From a virus, in the IMG/VR virus record IMGVR_UViG_3300022842_000027, positions 1-40,908 of that record: DNA of 40,908 nucleotides; one strand, 5' to 3'. The notes under the pieces are model-generated. The model was not told the origin of the DNA, searched no databases, and was given only the letters and a program-made list of their open reading frames with translations. Made by a program: the position numbers and the translations under genes. Positions 15,907 through 22,777 of the stretch are shown piece after piece (position 1 is the first letter of the stretch; each line of letters starts with the position of its first letter).

Positions 15907-17416
15907 AGTAAAAAAGATTTACGGTCCCCCAGGCACTGGTAAAACTACTTATCTTTTAAAAATAGTTGAAGAAGAAATACAAAGAAAAGTTACCCCTGAT
16001 CAAATAGCTTTCCTTGCTTATACAAAAAAAGCTGCTACAGAAGCAGTTAATAGAGCTAGTCAAAAGTTTAAGCTTGACACTAAGGATTTTAAACATTTTA
16101 GAACCATACATAGTTTAGCTTTTCAAAGTTTAAGTTTATCTACTAACGATGTAATGAAGCCGAAACATTATATAGAAATATCAGAAGCTCTTAAAGTAGA
16201 TTTACAACCAAAAGATATTCACGATGATGATGGTAATTTTATTCAACAAGATCCTTATTTAAAAATCATTGACTTATCAAGAATAACAGGAATCGATTTA
16301 CACGATACTTTTGCAAAGTATGGACATATTATAGGTGGCTGGCGTAAGTTAGAACAAATTGCAGAATATCTAAAAGAATATAAAAAAGTTAGAGGTTTAT
16401 ATGACTTTACGGATATGTTAATAGAGTTTAACCTAAGACCTGAAATATGGCCAGATTTAGAGGTATTAATAGTTGACGAGGCGCAAGATCTATCGCTCGT
16501 CCAATGGCAAGTTATCACAAATCTCATTACTAAATGTAAAAGAGCCTATATCGCTGGAGATGATGACCAGGCTATTTTTAAATGGGCTGGTGCTGATGTT
16601 AATAGTTTTCAGTCTTATCCAGGTGATTCTATTGTCTTGGATAAGTCCTATCGTATACCAAGATCACATCACAACATTGCCAATAAAATTGTTAATAATA
16701 TCAAAGACCGAATTGAAAAAACTTGGGAAGCGAAAGATGAAGAAGGAAAGGTCATTACAGTATATTCACATGAAGCTATACCCTACAAAGATAAAAACTG
16801 GCTTGTACTCGCAAGGACTAAATACATACTTAATAAAGTTGAAAGGTTCTTCCTGGAACAGGGTTACTACTACTCACGGTTTGGAAGCAGTAGCATAAGT
16901 GATAGATTAAAACACGCTATAGCATCCTGGAAAAAAATAGCTGAAGGACAATCTATTGGGTTAGAGGGTTTAAAAGCTATGTATGAATTTATGAGTTCAG
17001 GCAGAGGAGTACAAAGAAATTTTAAAAAACTTACAGAAATAGATGATCGAGAAACTTTTGATTATGAAAAACTTATGTTTAGTCACGGTCTTTTAGTAGG
17101 AAAAGAAAGCACTTGGTATCAAGCTTTAGATAGGATACCGTATGGAAAGGTAATGTATATTCGCCAATTAATGAAACGAGGGGTAAACATTTGGCAACGC
17201 CCCCAAATAGAACTTTCCACTATCCACGGAGCAAAAGGCGGTGAAGCCGATAACGTTGTTTTGCTATTAGATCTATCTCGTAAATCAGAAGAAGCACTTC
17301 AAAATAATCCTGATGATGAGCATAGAGTTTTTTATGTTGGCGCAACAAGAGCTCGTAAAGAGTTATGGTTAGTTCGTTCTGAATCTGACCGAGAATATCT
17401 GGAGGCCATTCGATGA
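15890..17416 (+). CDS. UvrD/PcrA-like superfamily 1 DNA helicase
   Basis: 508 aa. Motifs: Walker A GPPGTGKT (12-19), Ia FLAYTKKAA, Walker B LIVDEAQD (193-200), III GDDDQAIFKWAGA (223-235), IV region LDKSYRIP, V STIHGAKGGEADNVVLL, VI FYVGATRARKELWLV. It is a 3'-5' ssDNA translocase/helicase of UvrD type and probably serves as the replicative or recombination helicase, since no DnaB-like gene is present. It is shorter than bacterial UvrD (about 720 aa), with reduced 1B/2B domains. It overlaps the primase at its 5' end and the next gene at its 3' end. Confidence 0.93.
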   Translation: MIPLSKVKKIYGPPGTGKTTYLLKIVEEEIQRKVTPDQIAFLAYTKKAATEAVNRASQKFKLDTKDFKHFRTIHSLAFQSLSLSTNDVMKPKHYIEISEALKVDLQPKDIHDDDGNFIQQDPYLKIIDLSRITGIDLHDTFAKYGHIIGGWRKLEQIAEYLKEYKKVRGLYDFTDMLIEFNLRPEIWPDLEVLIVDEAQDLSLVQWQVITNLITKCKRAYIAGDDDQAIFKWAGADVNSFQSYPGDSIVLDKSYRIPRSHHNIANKIVNNIKDRIEKTWEAKDEEGKVITVYSHEAIPYKDKNWLVLARTKYILNKVERFFLEQGYYYSRFGSSSISDRLKHAIASWKKIAEGQSIGLEGLKAMYEFMSSGRGVQRNFKKLTEIDDRETFDYEKLMFSHGLLVGKESTWYQALDRIPYGKVMYIRQLMKRGVNIWQRPQIELSTIHGAKGGEADNVVLLLDLSRKSEEALQNNPDDEHRVFYVGATRARKELWLVRSESDREYLEAIR

Positions 17417-17643
17417 AAAAATATATACATATTAATCAACACATCATTAGAAGTAATAAAAAAAATAATGAAAATGAACCTGTTATTACTATTAAAGAAG
17501 GTAGAAAAAATACTTATTGTCATGAAGTAATTATCAACGGTCCTTCTCGTGTAAGATATGGAGGTAATGATAAAGCTATACTATCTTGTGGAGCTCGTGT
17601 TGTTATTGAAACTGAAGCAGAATTGGAAATGAGATATCTATGA
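17413..17643 (+). CDS. Small conserved protein, 76 aa
   Basis: Starts MKKYIHINQHIIRSNKKNNE in an ATGA overlap with the helicase stop. The second half (HEVIINGPSRVRYGGNDKAI, then SCGARVVIETEAE) is beta-rich and reads like a compact domain shared by small marine-phage proteins between helicase and polymerase genes. It is embedded in the replication operon by 4-nt overlaps at both ends. The function is not recognised. Confidence 0.7.
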   Translation: MKKYIHINQHIIRSNKKNNENEPVITIKEGRKNTYCHEVIINGPSRVRYGGNDKAILSCGARVVIETEAELEMRYL

Positions 17644-17852
17644 GAATAGTTTATCAAAGCGGTAAGTTATATTTAAGTTTACGTGAAGAAGAAAAAAAAG
17701 ATATTGTTGAGTCTTACCCTAAACCTTGTGAAATAGATTTATCTTTAATACCTGTTTTAAGTAAAGATCTATCTAATATTAATGAACAGATTTGGAAAGA
17801 TACCACGGCAAAAGAATACCAAGAACTTGTAGGAACAATCTCTAAAAAATGA
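17640..17852 (+). CDS. Small protein, 70 aa
   Basis: MRIVYQSGKLYLSLREEEKK followed by an acidic, mixed region ending ELVGTISKK. It is coupled by 4-nt overlaps (ATGA) to both the 76-aa gene and DNA polymerase, so it is certainly transcribed with the replication genes. No domain is recognised; an accessory to the polymerase is possible from position only. Confidence 0.65.
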   Translation: MRIVYQSGKLYLSLREEEKKDIVESYPKPCEIDLSLIPVLSKDLSNINEQIWKDTTAKEYQELVGTISKK

Positions 17853-19711
17853 GTGCTTTACAAAATCCTTTGTTCGCTCCTCCGAGTGAATGGGTATGTC
17901 CTGAAAGTATTGACTACAAAGGACAATCACCTGTTGCTATTGATTTAGAAACTCACGATCCAGGCATCAAGGACCACGGGCCAGGATGGGCTACAGGTCA
18001 TGGTAAAGTTGTTGGAGTTGCGATTGCCTGGGAAGGCTTCAAAGGTTATTTTCCTATCGATCATGATGCACCAGGCAACTATGATAAAAAAGTTTTTATG
18101 AGACAGTTTCAAGATCTACTAGACAGATGCCCTGAAATTGTTTGTCACAACGCTATGTATGATGTTGGCTGGATGAAACGTATGGGTCTAAAAATTACTT
18201 CTAAGATTTGGGATACAATGCTTATGGCTCCTATCCTTGATGAAAATAGAATGCGTTACAGTTTAAATGAATTATCAAAAGATTATCTTGGAGAAAAGAA
18301 ATCAGAAGCTCTTCTTTATGAAGCTGCTAAAGAATGGGGTGTGGATGCTAAAGCTGACATGTGGAGACTGCCACCACTTTATGTAGGTCCTTATGCAGAG
18401 CAAGATGCAGAGCTTGCCTTAAAGCTCTATCATATTTTTCAAAGAGAAATTATTGCACAAGATTTAACTTATATAAATGAGTTAGAGCACGAAGTCCTTC
18501 CTGTCTTAATCGATATGAAATGGAATGGTGTTAAAGTTGACGTAGACCAGGCAGAACAAACAAAGAAAACTTTATCTATTAAAGAGAATAGTTTTTTAAA
18601 AAACATTAAAGACAAAACAGGAGTCACTGTGAATGTTTGGGAAGCTAAGTCTATTGCAAAGATGTTCGATCAACTCGATCTGCCCTATGATCGAACTGAA
18701 TTAACGGGAGCTCCAAAGTTCGATAAGTTATTCCTCCGTACTCATGAGCACCCGTTGGTTCAACAAGTGGCAGAAGCCAGGGAACTTAATAAAGCAAGAA
18801 CAACATTTATAGATACAATTTTAAAGCATTCTGTGAATGGTCGTATTCATGCAGAGATTAACCAGCTACGAGGTGATGGAGGCGGAACAGTAACAGGAAG
18901 ATTGAGTTACAATACTCCGAACTTACAACAAGTCCCTTCCTCTAAGATTCTCGGACCACTGATCAGATCTTTATTTAAGCCAGAAGAAGGCGCTCAATGG
19001 GGTTCTTTTGACTATTCGCAACAGGAACCAAGACTTGTAGTACACTTAGCTAGTTTAACTGCTGGTGGACTTAAAGGCGCTGATGATTTCGTTAAAGCCT
19101 ATCAGCAAGATCCTAATACAGACTTCCACACGATGGTATCGGAAATGGCTAAGATAGATCGTAAGAAGGCTAAAACAATTAATTTAGGTTTATTTTATGG
19201 TATGGGTAAAAACAAATTAGCTAGTCAGCTAGGTGTTACACTTGGTGAAGCTGAAGATCTATTTGATAAATATCATAATCGTGTTCCTTTTGTAAAAGAA
19301 ATGATCGAACGAACTATGAAGAAAGCAGCAGATGTAGGTCAGGTAAGAACTTTACTTGGTCGTAAGTGTCGATTTGATAAGTGGGAACCAGCCAGGTATG
19401 GAATTCATAAACCACTGACCAGGGACGATGCTGAACGAGAGCATGGCAAACAAATTAAAAGAGCTTTTACTTACAAAGCATTAAATAAAATTATTCAAGG
19501 TTCAGCTGCGGACATGACTAAAAAGGCTATGGTAGATTTGCACAAAGAAGGTATTATTCCTCACATTCAAGTTCATGATGAGTTGAACTGTTCTTTTTAT
19601 AGTGAAGCAGAGAAAAATAAAATATTAGAAATAATGAAGAATGCAGTAGAGCTTCAAGTACCTATCAAGCTTGACGCGGAAGTGGGGCCATCATGGGGCG
19701 AAGCAAAGTAG
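17849..19711 (+). CDS. polA: DNA polymerase I (family A) with 3'-5' exonuclease
   Basis: 620 aa. Exonuclease motifs: ExoI AIDLETH (Asp32, Glu34), ExoII VCHNAMYDVGW (Asp105), ExoIII YAEQD (Tyr182, Asp186). Polymerase motifs: A SFDYSQQEPR (Asp388), B KTINLGLFYGMG (Lys442, Tyr450), C QVHDEL (Asp577). No 5'-3' exonuclease domain is present, as usual for phage enzymes. The position equivalent to E. coli Phe762 is Leu446; in viral-ecology literature this variant is linked to slower or temperate-like lifestyles. It replicates the phage genome with the adjacent primase, SSB-like protein and helicase. Confidence 0.96.
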   Translation: MSALQNPLFAPPSEWVCPESIDYKGQSPVAIDLETHDPGIKDHGPGWATGHGKVVGVAIAWEGFKGYFPIDHDAPGNYDKKVFMRQFQDLLDRCPEIVCHNAMYDVGWMKRMGLKITSKIWDTMLMAPILDENRMRYSLNELSKDYLGEKKSEALLYEAAKEWGVDAKADMWRLPPLYVGPYAEQDAELALKLYHIFQREIIAQDLTYINELEHEVLPVLIDMKWNGVKVDVDQAEQTKKTLSIKENSFLKNIKDKTGVTVNVWEAKSIAKMFDQLDLPYDRTELTGAPKFDKLFLRTHEHPLVQQVAEARELNKARTTFIDTILKHSVNGRIHAEINQLRGDGGGTVTGRLSYNTPNLQQVPSSKILGPLIRSLFKPEEGAQWGSFDYSQQEPRLVVHLASLTAGGLKGADDFVKAYQQDPNTDFHTMVSEMAKIDRKKAKTINLGLFYGMGKNKLASQLGVTLGEAEDLFDKYHNRVPFVKEMIERTMKKAADVGQVRTLLGRKCRFDKWEPARYGIHKPLTRDDAEREHGKQIKRAFTYKALNKIIQGSAADMTKKAMVDLHKEGIIPHIQVHDELNCSFYSEAEKNKILEIMKNAVELQVPIKLDAEVGPSWGEAK

Positions 19712-19905
19712 TTGAAAAGATAGAAGCCTCTATCTGTCCTGACTGTAGCTACGAACATATAGTTGTACCTATGTTTAAAGTACAAAAAGATTTCTTTCAT
19801 TGTATTGTTTGTAGACAAACTTTTTTAAAGAAAGTAAATGGAAAAACTATATTTATGCCTGTTGCAGATGTAGACATAGAATTCACAGCAGACTTCGAAT
19901 TATAG
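19693..19905 (+). CDS. Zinc-ribbon-like small protein, 70 aa
   Basis: Two CxxC knuckles, CPDC (residues 15-18) and CIVC (about 37-40), are spaced like a zinc ribbon, with beta strands around them. It overlaps the 3' end of polA by 19 nt in another frame, so it is co-transcribed. Zinc ribbons of this size often bind nucleic acid or modulate polymerases. The metal ligands are directly visible; the role is inference. Confidence 0.7.
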   Translation: MGRSKVVEKIEASICPDCSYEHIVVPMFKVQKDFFHCIVCRQTFLKKVNGKTIFMPVADVDIEFTADFEL

Positions 19906-19924
19906 CACAACTCTTTTTTATTTT

Positions 19925-20131
19925 ATGATTTATAACATGGTTATGATGAATCTAACAGACAGTGCTAAGAACCACTTCCTAAACTTCTTTAACGGGTTTT
20001 TTAAACAAAAAGAATTTAATGATGCGGGAATAAAAGAATATTGCCGAACTGAATATAAAAAAGATTGGGAGTACGCTTATCTTTGCTACATAGAAGATAA
20101 ACGCTTCCCTAATTCTTTAAATATTCGTTAA
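19925..20131 (+). CDS. Hypothetical protein, 68 aa
   Basis: Aromatic- and charge-rich protein (DSAKNHFLNFFNGFFKQKEF; CRTEYKKDWEYAYLCYIED), mostly helical. Three in-frame Met codons (19925, 19937, 19943 onward) are possible starts and none has a clear Shine-Dalgarno. It ends convergently with the exported Cys peptide, overlapping by 15 nt. Function unknown. Confidence 0.55.
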   Translation: MIYNMVMMNLTDSAKNHFLNFFNGFFKQKEFNDAGIKEYCRTEYKKDWEYAYLCYIEDKRFPNSLNIR

Positions 20132-20311
20132 TTCTAAACAACTTATTTTTATATTTGTAACATCAGTGAGATCTGAACTAAGCTGTATTCCTTTAATCAT
20201 ACATTCAGAAACTGTTGAAAAAGCTTGTGTATCCTTAATTTCTACACACTTATTTAAGTCACCGGTTACTTGTTGAGAGCAAAAAACCATTACGAGATAA
20301 TACTTTAACAT
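20117..20311 (-). CDS. Small exported Cys-containing protein, 64 aa
   Basis: A strong RBS (AGGAGG, 20319-20324 on the minus strand) precedes ATG, which makes this a convincing gene despite its size and inverted orientation. The N-terminus (MLKYYLVMVFCSQQVTG) looks like a short signal or anchor segment; the remainder has spaced Cys residues (NKCVEIKDTQ, SECMIKG, ISCLEL) able to form disulfides in the periplasm. No strict lipobox is seen. It may be a superinfection-exclusion or lysis-related peptide, but that is speculative. Confidence 0.65.
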   Translation of the reverse strand: MLKYYLVMVFCSQQVTGDLNKCVEIKDTQAFSTVSECMIKGIQLSSDLTDVTNIKISCLELTNI

Positions 20312-20330
20312 TTTAAATCCTCCTAATTAC

Positions 20331-20358
20331 TTGACATTTTATACTAAATCCTTATATT
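20331..20358 (+). promoter_or_regulatory. Consensus sigma70 promoter for the small-gene operon
   Basis: TTGACA (20331-20336), a 16-bp spacer and TATATT (20353-20358). The predicted start lies near 20365, giving a short leader to the ATG at 20379, with TTAGGAC as RBS. It lies back-to-back with the exported Cys peptide gene. Confidence 0.75.
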
Positions 20359-20378
20359 AATCTATAAGAAATTAGGAC

Positions 20379-20498
20379 ATGTTAGTATATTTAACTATAA
20401 CAATAATATTACTTGTGATCGCCATTTTCAACTGGAGATGGCTAATGTGTCTTGGTTTCTTACTTTATATATTATCAATAATAACAGGAGTTACATAA
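20379..20498 (+). CDS. Two-helix membrane peptide, 39 aa
   Basis: Two hydrophobic helices (VYLTITIILLVIAIFN and LMCLGFLLYILSIITG) separated by a basic-aromatic turn WRW, with almost nothing else, so it should sit in the inner membrane as a hairpin. It lies directly behind the consensus promoter at 20331 and its stop abuts the next ATG (TAAATG). It could be a small holin-like, antiholin or exclusion peptide. Confidence 0.55.
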   Translation: MLVYLTITIILLVIAIFNWRWLMCLGFLLYILSIITGVT

Positions 20499-20660
20499 AT
20501 GGATGCCGCAAAATACAAATCAGTTGCACTGAAAATAGCAGTGTACGAAAAAGCGAAACCAATGGCAGAGGCAGATTACTCTACGATGGGTGGATTTTTA
20601 AAAAGATTAATAGATGAGGAGTACGAGAGAAGAAATGGAAAAGCTAGTAAAAAAAAATAG
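20499..20660 (+). CDS. Ribbon-helix-helix (Arc/CopG-like) DNA-binding protein
   Basis: 53 aa with the classic RHH layout: a short strand YKSVALKIA, helix A VYEKAKPMAEAD, a turn, and helix B MGGFLKRLIDEEYERRNG, then a basic tail. RHH dimers insert the paired strands into the DNA major groove and usually autoregulate. It is the only recognised transcription factor in the window and sits second in the operon from the 20331 promoter. Its ATG follows the previous stop without a gap. Confidence 0.75.
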   Translation: MDAAKYKSVALKIAVYEKAKPMAEADYSTMGGFLKRLIDEEYERRNGKASKKK

Positions 20661-20937
20661 TCCAGCGTTGACTTACAAAGAAGCCTTAACAAAGTTGATT
20701 GACTACGTAACCACAGACAATGTTGATGATCTACCGACCATAGTTTTAAGATCTAAACAATTGGTAGATAAAATAGGACAGATTGAATGGGAATTACAAC
20801 AGTGGAATGAAATGTTAGTTCACAGTGACTTTACAGTAAGTAGTCAATGGGCTGTTGATAGACTCTATGAGATTCTAAAAGAAACCTCTTTGAAAAGTTC
20901 CGATGACGGCGCCACGTCGGATAAGGCAGATATATAA
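20635..20937 (+). CDS. Hypothetical protein, 100 aa
   Basis: Helical, acidic protein (ALTYKEALTKLIDYVTTDN, then LVDKIGQIEWELQQWNEM). I chose ATG 20635, which reduces overlap with the RHH gene to 26 nt and has a purine-rich AGAGAAG upstream; ATG 20614 in the same frame is the alternative. The Ser/Asp-rich C-terminus ends near a hairpin. Function unknown; co-transcribed with the RHH protein. Confidence 0.6.
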   Translation: MEKLVKKNSPALTYKEALTKLIDYVTTDNVDDLPTIVLRSKQLVDKIGQIEWELQQWNEMLVHSDFTVSSQWAVDRLYEILKETSLKSSDDGATSDKADI

Positions 20938-20956
20938 GGAGCAATCCTGAAAAGCT

Positions 20957-21002
20957 GTTGGTTTACATTTCCCGCGAAGTGTCAACCAGGCGCCAACTTT
21001 TT
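20957..21002 (+). terminator. Strong hairpin, terminator with alternative fold
   Basis: Fold 1: TGGTT (20959-20963) plus ACATTTC (20965-20971) pair with GAAGTGT and AACCA (20976-20988) around a CCGC loop, 12 base pairs with one mismatch. Fold 2: GTTGG (20957-20961) pairs with CCAAC (20993-20997) directly before TTTTT (20998-21002), a canonical intrinsic-terminator end. The two share bases, so they exclude each other at the base of the stem. It ends the RHH operon before the gene at 21026. Confidence 0.6.
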
Positions 21003-21025
21003 AACCCTTACCTGAAGGAGGTAAT

Positions 21026-21274
21026 ATGACTATATTCGAAAAAAATAAACTGATGCACCACACGATAGATAAAAAAGAAATATTGAAAGATATTTTTCAT
21101 ACTCAATTAGATCACCTTTTCACTGAAAAAACAGTTGCAGAGATATGTTTTATGATTGAACAAGTAGCTGATGAAGCTTGGAGAAAAGGTTTCGCAGAAG
21201 GTAATGATTTATGGAAAGACGTTATGAAAGATATGGGTAAAGAAAAAAAAGTAAATAATATTAATAAAATATAG
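21026..21274 (+). CDS. Hypothetical protein, 82 aa
   Basis: Strong RBS GAAGGAGG just upstream. Helical and charged (KKEILKDIFHTQLDHLF; CFMIEQVADEAWRKGFAEG), similar in style to tiny marine-phage early proteins. It follows the hairpin at 20957-21002, so it may be read through or attenuated by it. No domain is recognised. Confidence 0.65.
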   Translation: MTIFEKNKLMHHTIDKKEILKDIFHTQLDHLFTEKTVAEICFMIEQVADEAWRKGFAEGNDLWKDVMKDMGKEKKVNNINKI

Positions 21275-21288
21275 GTATACTATTGAAT

Positions 21289-21540
21289 ATGAATATAACT
21301 GTACTTACACAAGATCTTGAAACTTTAACAAGTAGACGTATGCTTTTAGATCTTATTGAGATGGATAAAGACTTCTTTAATAATAAAAGAGAAAAGGTCG
21401 AAGCTCTCAGAGCGTGTACTGACATATGGAAACATGAGTTAGTCAACGATTCCCCTGAAGTAGCTGAGGCTACAAGAAGATTGATATATCAAAAACTTTC
21501 TAGATTAAAAGATCGTAATGTGTTAGCATTTCCTGGATAA
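21289..21540 (+). CDS. Hypothetical protein, 83 aa
   Basis: MNITVLTQDLETLTSRRMLL starts a mostly helical protein ending LKDRNVLAFPG. The upstream TTG at 21283 is in frame, but the ATG is preferred. A TATACT lies 7 nt before this ATG without a recognisable -35 and without a good Shine-Dalgarno. The stop overlaps the next start (TAATG). Function unknown. Confidence 0.6.
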   Translation: MNITVLTQDLETLTSRRMLLDLIEMDKDFFNNKREKVEALRACTDIWKHELVNDSPEVAEATRRLIYQKLSRLKDRNVLAFPG

Positions 21541-21755
21541 TGTTACATGGAGTTGTTAAAACTGTGGAAATTGTCCCAACTGTGGGAGATCCACCACATT
21601 TAAAAGAGACTATTGTTTATCAAGTTACTTATCGTAATGGGGTAAAAGAGATATTTTCTCATTATGAATGGAATGAGATTGTAACACAGGGTCAAGAGGC
21701 ACTAGAACGTATTAGCGCCAAACCATTTACCCATAAAGAATATAAAGAGTCCTAA
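21540..21755 (+). CDS. Hypothetical protein, 71 aa
   Basis: MLHGVVKTVEIVPTVGDPPH then YQVTYRNGVKEIFSHYEWNE, a small beta-rich domain. It is coupled to its upstream neighbour by a TAATG overlap and converges with the minus-strand Cys-rich peptide, overlapping that gene by 4 nt at 21752-21755. No family is recognised. Confidence 0.6.
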   Translation: MLHGVVKTVEIVPTVGDPPHLKETIVYQVTYRNGVKEIFSHYEWNEIVTQGQEALERISAKPFTHKEYKES

Positions 21756-21823
21756 GCCCCACAACTTTCGCAGTTATCCTCACAAATACATTTATCAGAA
21801 CCACAAACAGAACAATTACTCAT
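21752..21823 (-). CDS. Cys-rich metallothionein-like micropeptide, 23 aa
   Basis: MSNCSVCGSDKCICEDNCES then CGA: six Cys in 23 residues (CxxC, CxC, CxxC), a composition suited to zinc or copper binding. Its ATG overlaps the stop of the upstream minus-strand gene as TAATG, so it should be translated by coupling. Its neighbour also ends in a CxC-rich tail, which argues for a genuine related pair and not chance. The function is inferred from the Cys pattern only. Confidence 0.55.
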   Translation of the reverse strand: MSNCSVCGSDKCICEDNCESCGA

Positions 21824-21957
21824 TAATTAGCCTCGTGACAAACACAATTACCATCGCAACCACATTCTACATCTAAAGCTATTTTTTCATTCTGAAGGTA
21901 TGCTATGACTAAATAAGCATCCTGTAATTCTTGTTTTAATATTTGATTTTCGTCCAT
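21823..21957 (-). CDS. Coiled-coil protein with Cys-rich tail, 44 aa
   Basis: The start at 21957 is fixed by a perfect AAAGGAGGT seven bases upstream; a longer open frame to 22059 lacks a site. The first 30 residues form a helix (MDENQILKQELQDAYLVIAY), followed by the tail ECGCDGNCVCHEAN with C-x-C-x3-C-x-C-H, a likely metal site. It forms a two-gene minus-strand operon with the 23-aa Cys peptide. A metal-buffering or redox role is possible. Confidence 0.65.
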   Translation of the reverse strand: MDENQILKQELQDAYLVIAYLQNEKIALDVECGCDGNCVCHEAN

Positions 21958-21984
21958 AATTACCTCCTTTGAAACGTATCGATG

Positions 21985-22050
21985 AACATATATTTCCTTG
22001 GATTTATAGTCAATAAATCTTTGATCTTGACAAATAAAAATTGTATGCTC
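21985..22050. promoter_or_regulatory. Back-to-back divergent promoters
   Basis: Minus strand: TTGACT (22013-22008) with TATGTT 17 bp downstream, driving the Cys-rich pair. Plus strand: TTGATC (22021-22026), 17 bp and TATGCT (22044-22049), driving the gene at 22084. The -35 boxes lie only 7 bp apart, so polymerases should compete. Confidence 0.45.
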
Positions 22051-22083
22051 CAAACACAAAAAGTTTAATTAAGGAGATAAATT

Positions 22084-22545
22084 ATGGTAACAAGAATATC
22101 AAAAGGACCTACAAATGCTAATAGACCAGGGGGCCTCAAGGGTATGCTGCCTAGAAGAAAACCTATGTCAGAGTCGGATTATATGGAAAAAATTAAAGGA
22201 CTAGAAGAGAAAGTTCGAATGTTAACGGATAGAGCTCGACCTACCCTAGGTGCGGATAGAGCTCGACCTATGCTTGGTAAAAGACCAAGGGTTCAGCCAC
22301 GCAAAGCTCAACCAAATATACCAGGCGGAATGGGAATGGGAACTAAAAGTAAATCAAATACACCAGGCGGAATGGGAGTTCCGAATAAAAGAGTTCTACA
22401 AAAGGCTCTTACATCAGCTAACATTAATAGAGGTAAAATAGGAGAACGTGAAAAGTTAATGCTTGAAAGACGTAAAAAATTAAAAGATGAAGGATATTAC
22501 ACTGTTACAGATAAAGATGGAAATAAAAGAGTCAAAAGGAAATAA
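22084..22545 (+). CDS. Basic repeat-containing protein, 153 aa
   Basis: RBS AAGGAG at 22072-22077. Strongly basic with two internal repeat pairs, DRARPTLGA/DRARPMLGK and IPGGMGMG/TPGGMGVP, joined by disordered linkers, then a Lys/Arg-rich helical C-terminus (KRVLQKALTSANINRGKIG; LERRKKLKDEG). Nucleic-acid binding or a packaged basic protein is plausible. It heads a TAATG-coupled chain of four more genes. An overlapping 63-aa frame in the repeat region is a by-product. Confidence 0.6.
   Translation: MVTRISKGPTNANRPGGLKGMLPRRKPMSESDYMEKIKGLEEKVRMLTDRARPTLGADRARPMLGKRPRVQPRKAQPNIPGGMGMGTKSKSNTPGGMGVPNKRVLQKALTSANINRGKIGEREKLMLERRKKLKDEGYYTVTDKDGNKRVKRK
22226..22377 (+). repeat. Short in-frame tandem repeats inside the 153-aa gene
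   Basis: CGGATAGAGCTCGACCTA occurs at 22226-22243 and 22253-22270 (27-nt period, nine codons). A second 22-bp pair containing ACCAGGCGGAATGGGA lies at 22314-22335 and 22356-22377 (42-nt period). Both keep the reading frame, so copy number can change without disrupting the protein. Confidence 0.75.
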
Positions 22546-22655
22546 TGAAAAAGAAAAAACAAGTCGTTAAAAAAGTAATTAAGGGTTTGGAGAAAGCATC
22601 TAAATCACATGCTAAGCAAGCAAGAACATTGAAGAAAGTCATAGGTAAAAAATAA
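22545..22655 (+). CDS. Lys-rich micropeptide, 36 aa
   Basis: MKKKKQVVKKVIKGLEKASK followed by a second basic helix: about 40 percent Lys/Arg, with hydrophobic positions spaced for an amphipathic helix, like a histone-tail or antimicrobial-type peptide. It starts in TAATG with the previous stop and ends in TAATG with the next start, so it is translated by coupling. It probably binds nucleic acid or membranes. Confidence 0.55.
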   Translation: MKKKKQVVKKVIKGLEKASKSHAKQARTLKKVIGKK

Positions 22656-22777
22656 TGAAACACAAATCACTGACCACGGACTCCGAAAAGAAACTTTTAG
22701 ATGAGTTTCGTAGAGTAGCTAAAGACGATCAATTATTTAAAGAGTATTTAAAACAATTTAAAAAAGACAAAGAATAA
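22655..22777 (+). CDS. Charged helical micropeptide, 40 aa
   Basis: MKHKSLTTDSEKKLLDEFRR then a Lys-rich helix FKEYLKQFKKDKE. No hydrophobic segment or Cys. Both ends are TAATG overlaps within the chain 22084-23589. The function is unknown; it is supported as a gene by the exact coupling arrangement. Confidence 0.55.
   Translation: MKHKSLTTDSEKKLLDEFRRVAKDDQLFKEYLKQFKKDKE

Noticed and set aside
21823-22059. 78-aa version of the Cys-tail protein
   Set aside because: The upstream extension covers promoter elements; the perfect Shine-Dalgarno fixes the start at 21957.
22250-22441. 63-aa ORF in another frame of the 153-aa basic gene
   Set aside because: It arises from the in-frame DNA repeats; no RBS, and the coupled gene chain uses the other frame.
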